From contig JAHYYS010000040.1 of NCBI GenBank assembly GCA_019424865.1, forward strand, positions 1-23,861: a stretch of 23,861 bases of DNA, in the 5' to 3' direction. Position 1 is the first letter of the stretch; each line of letters starts with the position of its first letter. This stretch comes from a bacterium. Lineage in GTDB: Bacteria; Bacillota; Clostridia; Oscillospirales; Oscillospiraceae. Both the position numbers and the translations under genes were made by a program. This document shows positions 1 to 7,647 of this stretch, piece by piece. The notes under the pieces are model-generated. The model was not told where the DNA came from. It saw nothing but the letters and a program-made list of their open reading frames with translations, and made no database searches.

Positions 1-879
1 GCAGTGCATGGGATCCTTGGCGCGCATCTCCAGGATGTAGTTGAGCTTCTCCTCGGTGTCGATGCCGTCGGGGTCATGGACATAGCCGTCGGGGCCGGCC
101 ATGTAGGTGACCTTGGCGCCCAGCTCGGCGGCCTTCTTCATGATGCCCCAGGCCACGTTGCCGAAGCCGGACAGGGCGATGCGCTTGCCCTTGATGTCCT
201 CGCCGTCGTGCTTCAGAGCCTCTACCAGATAGTAGACAGCGCCGTAGCCGGTGGCCTCGGGACGCATCAGGGAACCGCCGGTGCACACGGCCTTGCCGGA
301 CAGAGCGCCCATCTCGGCAGCGCCCACGATGCGGCGGTACTGGCCGTACATATAGCCGATCTCACGGCCGCCGCAGCCCAGGTCGCCGGCGGGGCAGTCG
401 ATGTCCTGGCCGATGTGGCGATACAGCTCGGTGATGAAGGCCTGGCAGAAACGCATGACCTCGGCGTCGCTCTTGCCGCGAGGATCGAAGTCGGAGCCGC
501 CCTTGGCGCCGCCGATGGGCAGACCGGTCATAGCGTCCTTGAAGACCTGCTCAAAGCCCAGGAACTTGATGATGGACAGGTTGACGGAGGGGTCAAAGCG
601 GATGCCGCCCTTGTAGGGACCAAGGGCCGCGTTATACTGAACGCGGTAGCCGCGGTTGACATGCCACACATGGTTGTCGTCCTCCCAGGTGACGCGGAAC
701 TCGATGGCCCGCTCAGGCTCCACCATGCGCTCCAGCAGGGCAGCCTTCTCATACTCGGGGTGGGCGTTGATCACAGGCTCCAGAGAGGTCAGGACCTCTT
801 CCACAGTCTGCAGGAACTCAGGCTCGTTGGCGTTCTTCGCCTTGGTGGCTTCGAGCACTCTTTCGATGTACGGATTCAT
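1..879 (-). CDS. gdhA: Glutamate dehydrogenase, hexameric class I (C-terminus cut by window edge)
   Basis: Catalyses reversible reductive amination of 2-oxoglutarate to glutamate with NAD(P)H in the cytoplasm, linking ammonium assimilation to carbon metabolism. The 293 visible residues contain the substrate-binding lysine in YKGGIRF (K90), the block PIGGAKGGSDFDPRGKSD with catalytic lysine K126, K114, the PAGD aspartate (D166), the stretch GGREIGYMYGQY, and the start of the Rossmann domain with GFGNVA (about 238-243). About 150 residues of a roughly 445-residue enzyme lie beyond the left edge. The ATG is chosen because AGGAGG sits eight bases upstream. Cofactor preference cannot be read from this part. 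The gene stands alone behind its own promoter, about 280 bp downstream of the acetyltransferase gene. Confidence 0.95.
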   Translation of the reverse strand, partial: MNPYIERVLEATKAKNANEPEFLQTVEEVLTSLEPVINAHPEYEKAALLERMVEPERAIEFRVTWEDDNHVWHVNRGYRVQYNAALGPYKGGIRFDPSVNLSIIKFLGFEQVFKDAMTGLPIGGAKGGSDFDPRGKSDAEVMRFCQAFITELYRHIGQDIDCPAGDLGCGGREIGYMYGQYRRIVGAAEMGALSGKAVCTGGSLMRPEATGYGAVYYLVEALKHDGEDIKGKRIALSGFGNVAWGIMKKAAELGAKVTYMAGPDGYVHDPDGIDTEEKLNYILEMRAKDPMHC

Positions 880-994
880 GACACATTCCTCCTGATTTCT
901 AATTCCTCATTTTTGTTTTGAAGGACAGCTTGCAAAATCAGCAAAAACGGGAGCTCCAGCCGGAATTTTCCACATTTTCGCTCCTCGTACGGAT

Positions 995-1022
995 ATAATA
1001 CCACAAAAGCCAAAAGAGTAAA
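995..1022 (-). promoter_or_regulatory. Probable sigma-A promoter of gdhA
   Basis: On the minus strand TTTACT and TATTAT are separated by 16 bases, in an AT-rich patch ahead of gdhA. This predicts a 5' leader of roughly 110 nt. The -10 is good and the -35 matches four of six consensus positions. Confidence 0.45.
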
Positions 1023-1100
1023 GCACCAATTTTGTGGGGGCTGCTACAATGAAAAAGCTGTGGTTGTCCTATGCTACATCGCCCCCCTGTGCGGACCGGT

Positions 1101-1125
1101 CAAAAGGCCGGGCACGCATCTGCCC
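1101..1125 (-). terminator. Weak rho-independent terminator after the GNAT gene
   Basis: Read on the minus strand, a TGGGCA-type stem (CCGGGCA at 1108-1114 against TGCCC at 1121-1125 on the plus strand, with a bulged C beyond) is followed by a four-base U run. The stem is short, so this is tentative. Confidence 0.35.
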
Positions 1126-1161
1126 CGGGCACTCTCCTGCCAGCCCCTCCCCTGCAAGTTC

Positions 1162-2031
1162 TCAGTCAAAGGCCAGCCCCAGATAGCCGGTATCCTCCCA
1201 GTTCCATCTGTCCTCCAGGGCGGGCGCAAGCCACTTGAGCATGGCAAATTCCAGCGTCCCCTCCTTTTGCCCGGGGGCCGCCGGCGTACGGATCACCAGC
1301 CTCCGCCCCGGAAACATCCCGGGCAGATGGGGCAGGACCTGCCGGACTGCCGGACCGCCCAGCAGCTCCTTGCACAAAAGCAGCCCATGCCCGTCCCCCT
1401 CGGCGCACAGGCACACAGGCCCCGCCTGCGTCTCTCCCACAAACAGGCCGCCCTCTCCCAGGGCGCAGCATCCCGCCTGATAGGCCAGCGCGTCCTCCGG
1501 ATAGGCGATATGGGGCAGCTGCGCCAGGATCTGTTCCCGTACCGTCCCGTACGCTTCCGGCTCGGCGGGGCGCAGAGGATTTTCCCGGACGGGGGCATCC
1601 AGCTTTGCCGGATCCAGCTCCTCCTGTCCCAGGGTGAAGCACTCCCGGAAGCCGTTCCGGCCAAAAAATCGGTGCAGGGAGGGCTCTGCGGGCACCGTCG
1701 TCACCGCCGGGATGTCCAGCGTGCGGAAAAAGTCATCCGCCCCGGCCAGCAGCCTGCCGGCCAGCCCCCTTCCCCGGCAGCCGGGGTGGGTGGCCACAGC
1801 GTACAGGTAGGCGGCCCGATAGGTCCCGCGGCCCGGCACCACAAAGCTGGTATCAAACCAGGCCGTCATGGCACGGACCGCTCCGTCCTCCTCCAGCACC
1901 ACCACCCGCTCCGGCCGGTAATAGGTGCGGTAAAAATTATCCAGGTACGCATCGCTGTCCCCAAAGGCCAGCTGCCACAGCTCACGCTGGGCGGGGATAT
2001 CCTCCGGAACAGAGGGCCGTACGGCGACCAT
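1162..2031 (-). CDS. GNAT family N-acetyltransferase
   Basis: A 289-residue protein predicted to transfer an acetyl group from acetyl-CoA to an unknown amine. The N-terminal half carries a GNAT fold: the beta-strand YLYAVATHP followed by the acetyl-CoA pyrophosphate loop RGRGLA (about residues 86-91), then PSLHRFFGRNGF, typical of motif B. The length, nearly twice a single GNAT domain, implies an additional C-terminal domain of about 140 residues that I do not recognise. A GTG two codons upstream opens the same frame, but AAGGAGG ends one base before it and seven bases before the ATG at 2031, so the ATG is preferred. No clear promoter of its own was found; it lies just beyond the hairpin element downstream of pspC. 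Confidence 0.85.
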   Translation of the reverse strand: MVAVRPSVPEDIPAQRELWQLAFGDSDAYLDNFYRTYYRPERVVVLEEDGAVRAMTAWFDTSFVVPGRGTYRAAYLYAVATHPGCRGRGLAGRLLAGADDFFRTLDIPAVTTVPAEPSLHRFFGRNGFRECFTLGQEELDPAKLDAPVRENPLRPAEPEAYGTVREQILAQLPHIAYPEDALAYQAGCCALGEGGLFVGETQAGPVCLCAEGDGHGLLLCKELLGGPAVRQVLPHLPGMFPGRRLVIRTPAAPGQKEGTLEFAMLKWLAPALEDRWNWEDTGYLGLAFD

Positions 2032-2064
2032 AGGCACGCCTCCTTCATAATTGTGTTATAAAAC

Positions 2065-2088
2065 GGGCGGCCCCGGCTGGGGCCGCCC
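2065..2088. repeat. 24-bp hairpin, copy 1 (terminator-like)
   Basis: Perfect inverted repeat GGGCGGCCCC-4 nt-GGGGCCGCCC, identical over all 24 bp to the copy at 2314-2337. On the minus strand it is followed by GTTTTATAAC, a weak U tract, so this copy could terminate transcription coming from pspC. Confidence 0.8.
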
Positions 2089-2313
2089 CAGCTTGTTGAA
2101 AAAGCCCTCCCGCAAGGAGTTCCGCCGTCCGCAGACGGCGGAATAAAATGAAATCCAGTCATTTCCAAGGACATGTGCCTGGGAAATGACACCTCTCACG
2201 AAATTTTGGGCGACAATTTCGCAAGAAATCGAGCCTGAAATTTCGTGCGGCCTTTCTCGAAAAAGCGGCTTGTCAATTTCAATCAATTGACAAGCCACTT
2301 TTTCGACAGTCTC
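2089..2313 (-). mobile_element. MITE-like hairpin-rich repeat element, non-coding
   Basis: A 225-bp stretch without a credible gene, made of consecutive hairpins: arms 2257-2278/2285-2306 (22 bp, one G-U on the minus-strand RNA), 2197-2206/2238-2247 (10 bp), 2158-2166/2182-2190 (9 bp) and 2120-2129/2134-2143 (10 bp). Its ends are imperfect inverted repeats (TGTTGAAAAAG near 2095 against TGTCGAAAAAG read inwards from 2309). It is flanked by identical 24-bp hairpins. This looks like a small non-autonomous insertion or a structured intergenic repeat. Its family is not identified and its mobility is inferred. Confidence 0.5.
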
Positions 2314-2337
2314 GGGCGGCCCCGGCTGGGGCCGCCC
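2314..2337. repeat. 24-bp hairpin, copy 2, immediately downstream of pspC
   Basis: Exact duplicate of the hairpin at 2065-2088, 11 bp after the pspC stop codon. On the minus strand it is followed by GAGACTGTC, not by a U tract, so this copy has lost, or never had, the terminator tail seen at the other copy. Confidence 0.8.
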
Positions 2338-2348
2338 TTCGCCGGTCT

Positions 2349-2558
2349 TCAGTATCCCGGGTAAATGTCGCTCTTTTTCGGCATGATAATGGCGCAGGCC
2401 AGATACCCCCAAAACCCCAGGCTGAAGGTAATAAAGGTACCGATGACCCACCCCACCCGGACCAGGGTGGGATCGATGTCAAAATATTCCGCAATGCCGC
2501 CGCACACGCCGCACAGCATTTTATAGGGCCCCTCCGTGCGATATAGCCTCTTTGTCAT
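2349..2558 (-). CDS. PspC-domain small membrane protein
   Basis: A 69-residue protein that is essentially one PspC domain: KRLYRTEGPYKMLCGVCGGIAEYFDIDPTLVRV followed by a hydrophobic segment (about residues 37-58). PspC proteins are inner-membrane proteins tied to envelope stress. In Firmicutes such stand-alone domains usually accompany stress or export systems, but the exact role here is unknown. The frame also has a GTG three codons upstream, but AGGAG is ten bases from the ATG at 2558 and only one base from the GTG, so the ATG is used. The gene is monocistronic or read through into the GNAT gene across the hairpin element. Confidence 0.88.
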   Translation of the reverse strand: MTKRLYRTEGPYKMLCGVCGGIAEYFDIDPTLVRVGWVIGTFITFSLGFWGYLACAIIMPKKSDIYPGY

Positions 2559-2684
2559 AAAGCTCACACTCCTGTTTCAAATATCAAACTTGCCGCCCGG
2601 CTTTTCTCTTCTGTTATACAGGATACGCTCTCTGCATTGAAAAATCCATGGGAAAAAGATTAAAAAGGGATAAAAGCGTCCGAC

Positions 2685-3281
2685 CTATCCTCTGCGGCGC
2701 AGCCAAAGCTGCCGCACCAGCAGGGAGGCCGAAATGGTAAAAAACACCTCAAGGGCGCTGCTGACCATGCCCGCCGCGGCAAACAGCAGAGCCGAGCCCA
2801 GAACAATCCCCAGCCACGCCGCCAGCAGCGGGGCAAAACGCCGGTGGTCCTCCCGCCAGGCGCATGCTGCCGCCAGCAAAATGGCCAGCATCATCAGCAC
2901 ACAGGCGGCAAAGGCCCACACCACATGCAGCCAGGCGACGCGGGGAAAAAAGTCCGGCAGATAGGGCATCGTCACCGCACACGCCAGACAGGCACAGGCC
3001 GCCAGCGCCAGCAGCCTCAGCGCGCCGCGGATGCCCGGCATCCAAAAAGTCTTTGCAATCTGAAAGGCCATAACCAGGAAAAAGCCCCCTGCCAGCAGCC
3101 CCCACAGGACAAATCCCCGGTAGTGGTTCCGCCCTGTCACAGCCAAAACGGAAAAATTAGTCCCCAGCCACTCCACGCTTCCGGCAAACAGCAGGGTATA
3201 GGCCGGAATCAGAAAGCAGGAAACCAGGTCCACCCAAAATTTTGCATCCCGTCTCTTTTTCTTCGGCGCAGTATCCCTCAT
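2685..3281 (-). CDS. Six-TM membrane protein of unknown function, coupled to the helicase gene
   Basis: A 198-residue protein with a basic N-terminus (KKKRR at 7-11) and about six hydrophobic segments (roughly 15-35, 56-76, 86-106, 114-138, 148-170 and 172-190). It ends in an arginine-rich tail. I do not recognise the family. Its ATG overlaps the stop codon of the DEAD-box helicase gene in an ATGA arrangement, so it is almost certainly translated by coupling from the same mRNA. That pairing is positional only and gives no function. No convincing terminator follows; a five-bp stem with a short T run lies near 2650-2700. Confidence 0.75.
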   Translation of the reverse strand: MRDTAPKKKRRDAKFWVDLVSCFLIPAYTLLFAGSVEWLGTNFSVLAVTGRNHYRGFVLWGLLAGGFFLVMAFQIAKTFWMPGIRGALRLLALAACACLACAVTMPYLPDFFPRVAWLHVVWAFAACVLMMLAILLAAACAWREDHRRFAPLLAAWLGIVLGSALLFAAAGMVSSALEVFFTISASLLVRQLWLRRRG

Positions 3282-4459
3282 GTCTGGGGGACTGCGGCCA
3301 CCAGGTCGCCCCGGTCGTTGAAATACACCTGCCGGATGCTGCTTCCGGTATTCTTCTGGATCTCGTCCAGACGCAGCCCCTCCGCAATGGTGGACACCAG
3401 GGTAAAGGCCACCCCGTGGCGCCGCGCCCGGCCGGTGCGGCCGATGCGGTGGATATAATACTCGTTTTCATCGGGCACGTCATAGTTGAACACCGCGTCC
3501 ACGTCGTCGATATCCAGCCCCCGGGCCGCCACGTCGGTGGCGGCCAGCACCCGGATCTGTCCGTCCCGGAATTTTTTCAGGGTTTTCTCCCGCACCGCCT
3601 GCTGGATATCCCCGTGGATGGCCTGACAGGAGATGCCCCGCATATTCAGCAGGCCGGACAGGCGGTCGGTCATATTCTTGGTGTTGCAGAAGGCGATGAC
3701 CCGCTCATAGCCGCCCATCTCCAGCAGCCGGGCCATGGTGTCCGCCTTCTCATTGCGCTCCACATCCAGGCGGTATTGGACGATGTCGGGCTTGTTCTCC
3801 TGGTCGGGCCGCACGGTAATTTCCACCGGGTCCCGCTGATATACCCAGGAGATGTCCATGACCTCCCGGGAGATGGTGGCGGAAAACATGCCCAGATTTT
3901 TGCGCTTGGGCATCTTGTCCAGAATATGGGTCACGTCCCGGACAAAGCCCATGTCCAGCATCCGGTCCGCCTCGTCCAGCACCACGGTCTCCACCTTGTC
4001 CAGCCGGACGGTGCGCCGCTTCATGTGGTCCATCAGCCGCCCGGGGGTGGCCACCACAATCTGGGGATTCTTTTTCAGCTGGGTGATCTGCTTGTCAATG
4101 GGCTGCCCGCCGTAGAGGCAGACCACCCGCACCCCCTCTTTAAAGGCGCACAGGTCCCGCAGCTCGTCCCGAATCTGGATGGCCAGCTCCCGGGTGGGGG
4201 CCAGCACCAGTCCGGTAATCTGGGTGTCCTGGGGATCCGTGTGCTCCACCATGGGGATGCCGAAGGCAAAGGTTTTTCCGGTCCCGGTGGGGGCCTTGGC
4301 GATCACATCCCGGTTCTCCATAAAATAGGGGATGGCCCCCACCTGCACCGGAGTGGCCTGCACATAGCCCTTTTGGGCGATGGCCCGCATCACCTCGGGG
4401 GACAGGCCCATTTCATCATAGCGGCCCTGTTCCGGCACTGTTTGTCCGTTGATTTCCAT
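3278..4459 (-). CDS. DEAD-box ATP-dependent RNA helicase
   Basis: A 393-residue RNA helicase consisting of the two RecA-like domains with almost no C-terminal extension. Such enzymes unwind short RNA duplexes in ribosome assembly, mRNA decay or cold adaptation. Visible motifs in order: Q motif (GYVQATPVQ, 31-39), Walker A APTGTGKT (56-63), PTREL (88-92), TPGR (138-141), DEAD (162-165), SAT (193-195), then VIAFCNTK, ATDVAARGLDI and HRIGRTGR in the second domain. The ATG at 4459 is preferred (AAAGGA about 11 bases upstream). A TTG 13 codons earlier is open but poorly spaced from its GGGAGG. A strong promoter with a leader of about 130 nt precedes it, and the next gene overlaps its stop. The CshA/RhlE-type subgroup is not resolved. 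Confidence 0.95.
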   Translation of the reverse strand: MEINGQTVPEQGRYDEMGLSPEVMRAIAQKGYVQATPVQVGAIPYFMENRDVIAKAPTGTGKTFAFGIPMVEHTDPQDTQITGLVLAPTRELAIQIRDELRDLCAFKEGVRVVCLYGGQPIDKQITQLKKNPQIVVATPGRLMDHMKRRTVRLDKVETVVLDEADRMLDMGFVRDVTHILDKMPKRKNLGMFSATISREVMDISWVYQRDPVEITVRPDQENKPDIVQYRLDVERNEKADTMARLLEMGGYERVIAFCNTKNMTDRLSGLLNMRGISCQAIHGDIQQAVREKTLKKFRDGQIRVLAATDVAARGLDIDDVDAVFNYDVPDENEYYIHRIGRTGRARRHGVAFTLVSTIAEGLRLDEIQKNTGSSIRQVYFNDRGDLVAAVPQT

Positions 4460-4560
4460 TTTGTTGTCGTTCCTTTCTGTGTATTCGGCGTGATCCAAGG
4501 CCTCCCTACCGACACACAGATGTCAAAACGCCCTTCTCCGGCGCGGCCCCGAATCAAAGC

Positions 4561-4576
4561 GGGCGCTTCCGCGCCC
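4561..4576 (-). promoter_or_regulatory. GC hairpin in the helicase mRNA leader
   Basis: Perfect 6-bp stem GGGCGC-TTCC-GCGCCC in the 5' leader of the DEAD-box gene, between its promoter and start codon. RNA helicase leaders are often structured and autoregulatory. That role is inferred here. Confidence 0.35.
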
Positions 4577-4595
4577 CCAATGCGCTTTCAGGTGT

Positions 4596-4623
4596 ATTAT
4601 ACCTGTTTTTTCCCTTTTGTCCA
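4596..4623 (-). promoter_or_regulatory. Sigma-A promoter of the DEAD-box helicase operon
   Basis: On the minus strand TGGACA and TATAAT are 16 bases apart, five and six matches to consensus. The -10 sits inside an inverted repeat CAGGT-7 nt-ACCTG, which could be an operator. Transcription would begin near 4588, leaving a leader of about 130 nt. Confidence 0.75.
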
Positions 4624-4642
4624 TCTTTTTTGCGGATTGGAC

Positions 4643-4682
4643 AAAAAATCACCGCGCTCCGCCGGAAAATGGCGGAGCGCGG
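4643..4682 (-). terminator. Rho-independent terminator of the htrA-like gene
   Basis: On the minus strand a perfect 12-bp GC stem (arms 4652-4663 and 4671-4682, 7-nt loop) is followed after TGA by six T. It lies 65 bp past the protease stop codon. Confidence 0.9.
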
Positions 4683-4746
4683 CGCTTCAGAAGGAGGGAA
4701 AACAAGAAATATCCGATGAAAAAGTGGAACTTCAGGGGGGTGTCCA

Positions 4747-6123
4747 TTACCAGAAGAAACCGCCGAAGGGGAACTGATAATAGCCGTTTCCGTCCTGGTT
4801 GGAGTTGGACTGGTCGCTCTGCTGGATCTGATTGGCCGCCTCCGTTTCAGCGTTCTGCTCATCAAAGGTGACGGTAAGGGTTATCTCCTGCTGGTTGCGG
4901 ATCACCGTCAGGGTGGCGGTGTCCCCCGCCTTGTAGTCACTGGACAGAGCTGCGGTCAGGGCCGAGCTGGAGTCCACGGCGGTATCGTCAATGGCAATGA
5001 TAATATCGTTGACCTGCAGGCCGGCCTCCTGGGCACAGGAGCCCTCGGCCACAAACAGCACTGCGGCGCCGGCAGAGACGCCGTACCGCTGCGCCTCAGA
5101 GGAGACATCCTGCACCTGGATGCCCAGATAGGGCTTTCCGGTGACATAGCCGTGTTCAATGAGGTCGGAGAGGATCTCCTTCACGTCGTTGATGGGGAGG
5201 GCGAAGCCCAGGCCCTCGGCGGAGACGCCGGAGGAGGACTGCGTGTACTTAGCAGAGACGATGCCCACCACGTTGCCGTAGCTGTCAAACAGCGGGCCGC
5301 CGGAGTTGCCCGGGTTGATGGCGCAGTTGGTCTGCAGCACATTCAGGGTGATGGCCACCTCCCGGTCAGTGTCCGGGTCGGTGCCGGTGGTGGTGATCAG
5401 CCGGTCCAGAGCGGACACGATACCGTCGGTAAGGGTATAGGTCAGCTCGCCCAGGGGGTTGCCGATGGTATAAACCGCCTCGCCCACCACCAGCTGGTCG
5501 GAGTCGCCCAGTGTGACAGGCTGCAGGCCGGTGGCCTCAATCTTCAGAATTGCCACATCGTTGTCCTGCTCGCCGCCCACCAGAGTGGCGTTATATTTGT
5601 CCCCATTGGCAAAGGATACCACGATGGAGACAGAGGAGTCGTTGACCGCATCCTCAATGACGTGATAGTTGGTTACGATGTAGCCATCCTGGGTCAGCAC
5701 AAAGCCGGATCCGGAGGCTGCGGCAGAGGTGGTCTGGCCATAAATGTTCACGGTGGTGTTGACCGTAATGCCCACACAGGAGGCCAGGTTGGCGGCATAC
5801 AGTTCTTCCGCCGTCATGGGCTGGCCGCTGTTGCTGTTGACCACGGTGTCAACCTGGGGTCGGTTCCCCTCGTAGATCACAGTCTCCGGGGTGGTCAGGC
5901 GGCCGTACAGGGCCGCACCGCCCACGCCGGCGCCGCCGCCCACAATGGCGCAGGCCAAAATCAGTGCCACAATGCGCCCGGCTCTTCCATTTTTCTTCTT
6001 GGGGGGCGTGGTGTTGTTCTGTCCGGGAGCACCTCCGCCCGGGGCGGGTATAGAATCCACATAGTCGCCAAATCCGCCGCGATAGCCGTCATTCTCGCTG
6101 TTATAGAATTTGAATTCGTCCAT
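4747..6123 (-). CDS. HtrA/DegP-like membrane-anchored serine protease with PDZ domain
   Basis: A 458-residue envelope quality-control protease of the S1C family. It has an acidic, glycine-rich cytoplasmic N-terminus, a KKK-flanked transmembrane anchor (about 50-73), then a trypsin-like domain outside the membrane with the full triad: H154 in TNYHVIED, D189 in DNDVAILK, S274 in GNSGGPL. One PDZ domain follows (about 332-420, starting KPYLGIQV and containing GLQVNDIIIAID). The C-terminus is a Q/N/S-rich linker ending in the aromatic tail QFPFGGFFW, which is unusual and could be a self-recognition or surface-contact peptide. The start is set by AAAGGAG ten bases upstream. The gene has its own terminator. 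A -10-like TATGAT lies at 6237-6242 without a good -35, and no CIRCE element was seen. Confidence 0.95.
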   Translation of the reverse strand: MDEFKFYNSENDGYRGGFGDYVDSIPAPGGGAPGQNNTTPPKKKNGRAGRIVALILACAIVGGGAGVGGAALYGRLTTPETVIYEGNRPQVDTVVNSNSGQPMTAEELYAANLASCVGITVNTTVNIYGQTTSAAASGSGFVLTQDGYIVTNYHVIEDAVNDSSVSIVVSFANGDKYNATLVGGEQDNDVAILKIEATGLQPVTLGDSDQLVVGEAVYTIGNPLGELTYTLTDGIVSALDRLITTTGTDPDTDREVAITLNVLQTNCAINPGNSGGPLFDSYGNVVGIVSAKYTQSSSGVSAEGLGFALPINDVKEILSDLIEHGYVTGKPYLGIQVQDVSSEAQRYGVSAGAAVLFVAEGSCAQEAGLQVNDIIIAIDDTAVDSSSALTAALSSDYKAGDTATLTVIRNQQEITLTVTFDEQNAETEAANQIQQSDQSNSNQDGNGYYQFPFGGFFW

Positions 6124-6317
6124 TATGATGATGCTCCTTTACAAAAAGCTTCCCAATACAATTTGACTTGCAGCGCATGCTGCCGGAAAAACCCGGGCCC
6201 GGCTTTCTTTTGCCCCGCCGGTTTTTCACTGTGGATATCATAACGTGGAAATATGACAAAAGCATGAAGAAACCCGTATCTTTTTTTAAACAATCCCAAA
6301 ACAAACTTTGAAATCCT

Positions 6318-7478
6318 TTATTTCGGCTCCGGCCGCTGGGACAAAATCGCCGCAATATCCCGGGCCGCCGCCTCCACATCCAGGCGGATCCCCCGCAGCA
6401 TCCCCATTCCGGCCAGGTTCAGCAGCACCAGCAGCAGGATAGGCCCGAAGACCATGCCCAGCACGCCGGCCAGGCGCATGCCCACATAGATACTGACCAG
6501 CGACAGGATGGGAGACAGGCCGGTCTGATCCCCCACAAATTTGGGCTCCATCACCCGGCGGAACATGGCGATGATTCCCCAGATCACCATCATCTCGATG
6601 GCGGTGGAATAGTCCCGGGTGAACAGGGCAATCACCGCCCAGGGCACCATCACCGTGCCCGCCCCGATGATGGGGATAAAGTCCATCACCGCCAGCACCA
6701 GGGCCAGCAGCAGTCCATAGGGCTGCCCCGTTATAAAAAAGCCGGCCAGCAGAATGAAGAACACCCCCACCGACAGCAGCAATTCCGCCTTCAGATACCC
6801 TCCGAAGGCCCCCAGGGCAGTGACCCGCACCTGGCTGAAGAAGCGCAGCAGCCCCTCGTCCATATGCTGCACGGCCCGGGCCCGGAGGTAGGGGTAGTCC
6901 GCCGTAAGGAAATAGGTGGCCATCAGGTAGATCACCAGGGCGATGACAAAGGAGGGCACGCCCATGGCCTTGTCCTTGGTGTAGTCCACCGCGCTGTTCA
7001 GCAGGGCGGGCACCGCCTCCTCCAGCCAGGCGACAATCCCATCCACCACCGACTGCAGGGAGTCGTTCAGCTGGGGCGGCACCATATTCCATAAATGGGC
7101 TGACAGTGCCTCCAGCTGGTCCAGGGCTGTCTGCAGGCTGCCCAAAAGGCCGTCCCAGTTCTGCATCAGCGAGGCCAGCTCCAGGGCGGCGGAGTAGGCC
7201 AGATAACTGATCCCCGCTCCCAGCAGGCCCAGCAGCACCAGCAGCAGAAGCAGGGTAAGCACCTGCCGGGACCAGCCAATCCTGCGCTGGAACCACCGCA
7301 CCAGAGGATTGAGAATGGCTGCGGTGATCAGCGCGGCCACAAAGGGCGCAAACAAAGACAGCACCGGCCGTCCAAACCGCATCAAAACCCAGACGATCAC
7401 AACTGCCAGTACGATTCGGATGCCCAGCCGCAGCCACAGCGCGCCCCGCTCCGGCCATGTCAACTGTCCTGGTTTCAT
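6318..7478 (-). CDS. AI-2E family transporter (YtvI-like permease)
   Basis: A 386-residue polytopic membrane protein of the AI-2E/UPF0118 family. Hydrophobic pairs lie at the N-terminus (FGRPVLSLFAPFVAALITAAILNPLV), a central extracytoplasmic region contains an amphipathic stretch around the NSAVDYTKDKAMGVPSF sequence, and the C-terminal half has the family's conserved glycine- and proline-rich pattern (VMDFIPIIGAGTVMVPW, then LSPILSLVSIYVGMRLAGVLGMVFGPI). Members have been linked to autoinducer-2, Na+/H+ exchange or sporulation (YtvI); the substrate here is unknown. The frame opens four codons earlier at 7490, but the ATG at 7478 overlaps the stop of a 46-codon ORF in an ATGA arrangement, so I prefer it. 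Confidence 0.9.
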   Translation of the reverse strand: MKPGQLTWPERGALWLRLGIRIVLAVVIVWVLMRFGRPVLSLFAPFVAALITAAILNPLVRWFQRRIGWSRQVLTLLLLLVLLGLLGAGISYLAYSAALELASLMQNWDGLLGSLQTALDQLEALSAHLWNMVPPQLNDSLQSVVDGIVAWLEEAVPALLNSAVDYTKDKAMGVPSFVIALVIYLMATYFLTADYPYLRARAVQHMDEGLLRFFSQVRVTALGAFGGYLKAELLLSVGVFFILLAGFFITGQPYGLLLALVLAVMDFIPIIGAGTVMVPWAVIALFTRDYSTAIEMMVIWGIIAMFRRVMEPKFVGDQTGLSPILSLVSIYVGMRLAGVLGMVFGPILLLVLLNLAGMGMLRGIRLDVEAAARDIAAILSQRPEPK

Positions 7479-7615
7479 TTGTATTCCCATCCTCTCCCCG
7501 TCAGTCCTGTCCCCGGACAGGGCCGCCCGGTATTTTCCACGTCTGTCTTTTCCAGCGCGTCCAGACCATGGTACTCCAAGGATACCACAAAAAGCATGAA
7601 TAAAATGTTAAACAT
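7475..7615 (-). CDS. Possible 46-aa hydrophobic leader ORF coupled to the permease gene
   Basis: A 46-codon frame beginning MFNILFMLFVVSLEYHG, with a hydrophobic N-terminus and a polar remainder ending GRGWEYK. GAAGGG lies just upstream of its ATG, and its TGA overlaps the ATG at 7478 of the AI-2E permease. That geometry suggests a translated, coupled small protein or leader peptide. No family is recognised. The spacing of the ribosome site is tight (about two bases), so chance remains possible. Confidence 0.35.
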   Translation of the reverse strand: MFNILFMLFVVSLEYHGLDALEKTDVENTGRPCPGTGLTGRGWEYK

Positions 7616-7647
7616 CGCCCTTCTCTGAAAAATAGCCGGAACAGACA

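Noticed and set aside
4..921. Plus-strand 305-codon frame at the left edge
   Set aside because: Antisense to glutamate dehydrogenase, whose motifs are unmistakable on the minus strand.
2065..2337. Repeated hairpins considered as a CRISPR array
   Set aside because: Only two copies, with no regular repeat-spacer periodicity and no cas genes.
2056..2451. 131-codon minus-strand frame running from within pspC through the hairpin element
   Set aside because: It overlaps pspC in another frame and the rest is translated hairpin arms; stem-loops explain the sequence better than coding.
3242..4777. Plus-strand frame of 511 codons opposite the helicase
   Set aside because: Antisense shadow of all DEAD-box motifs.
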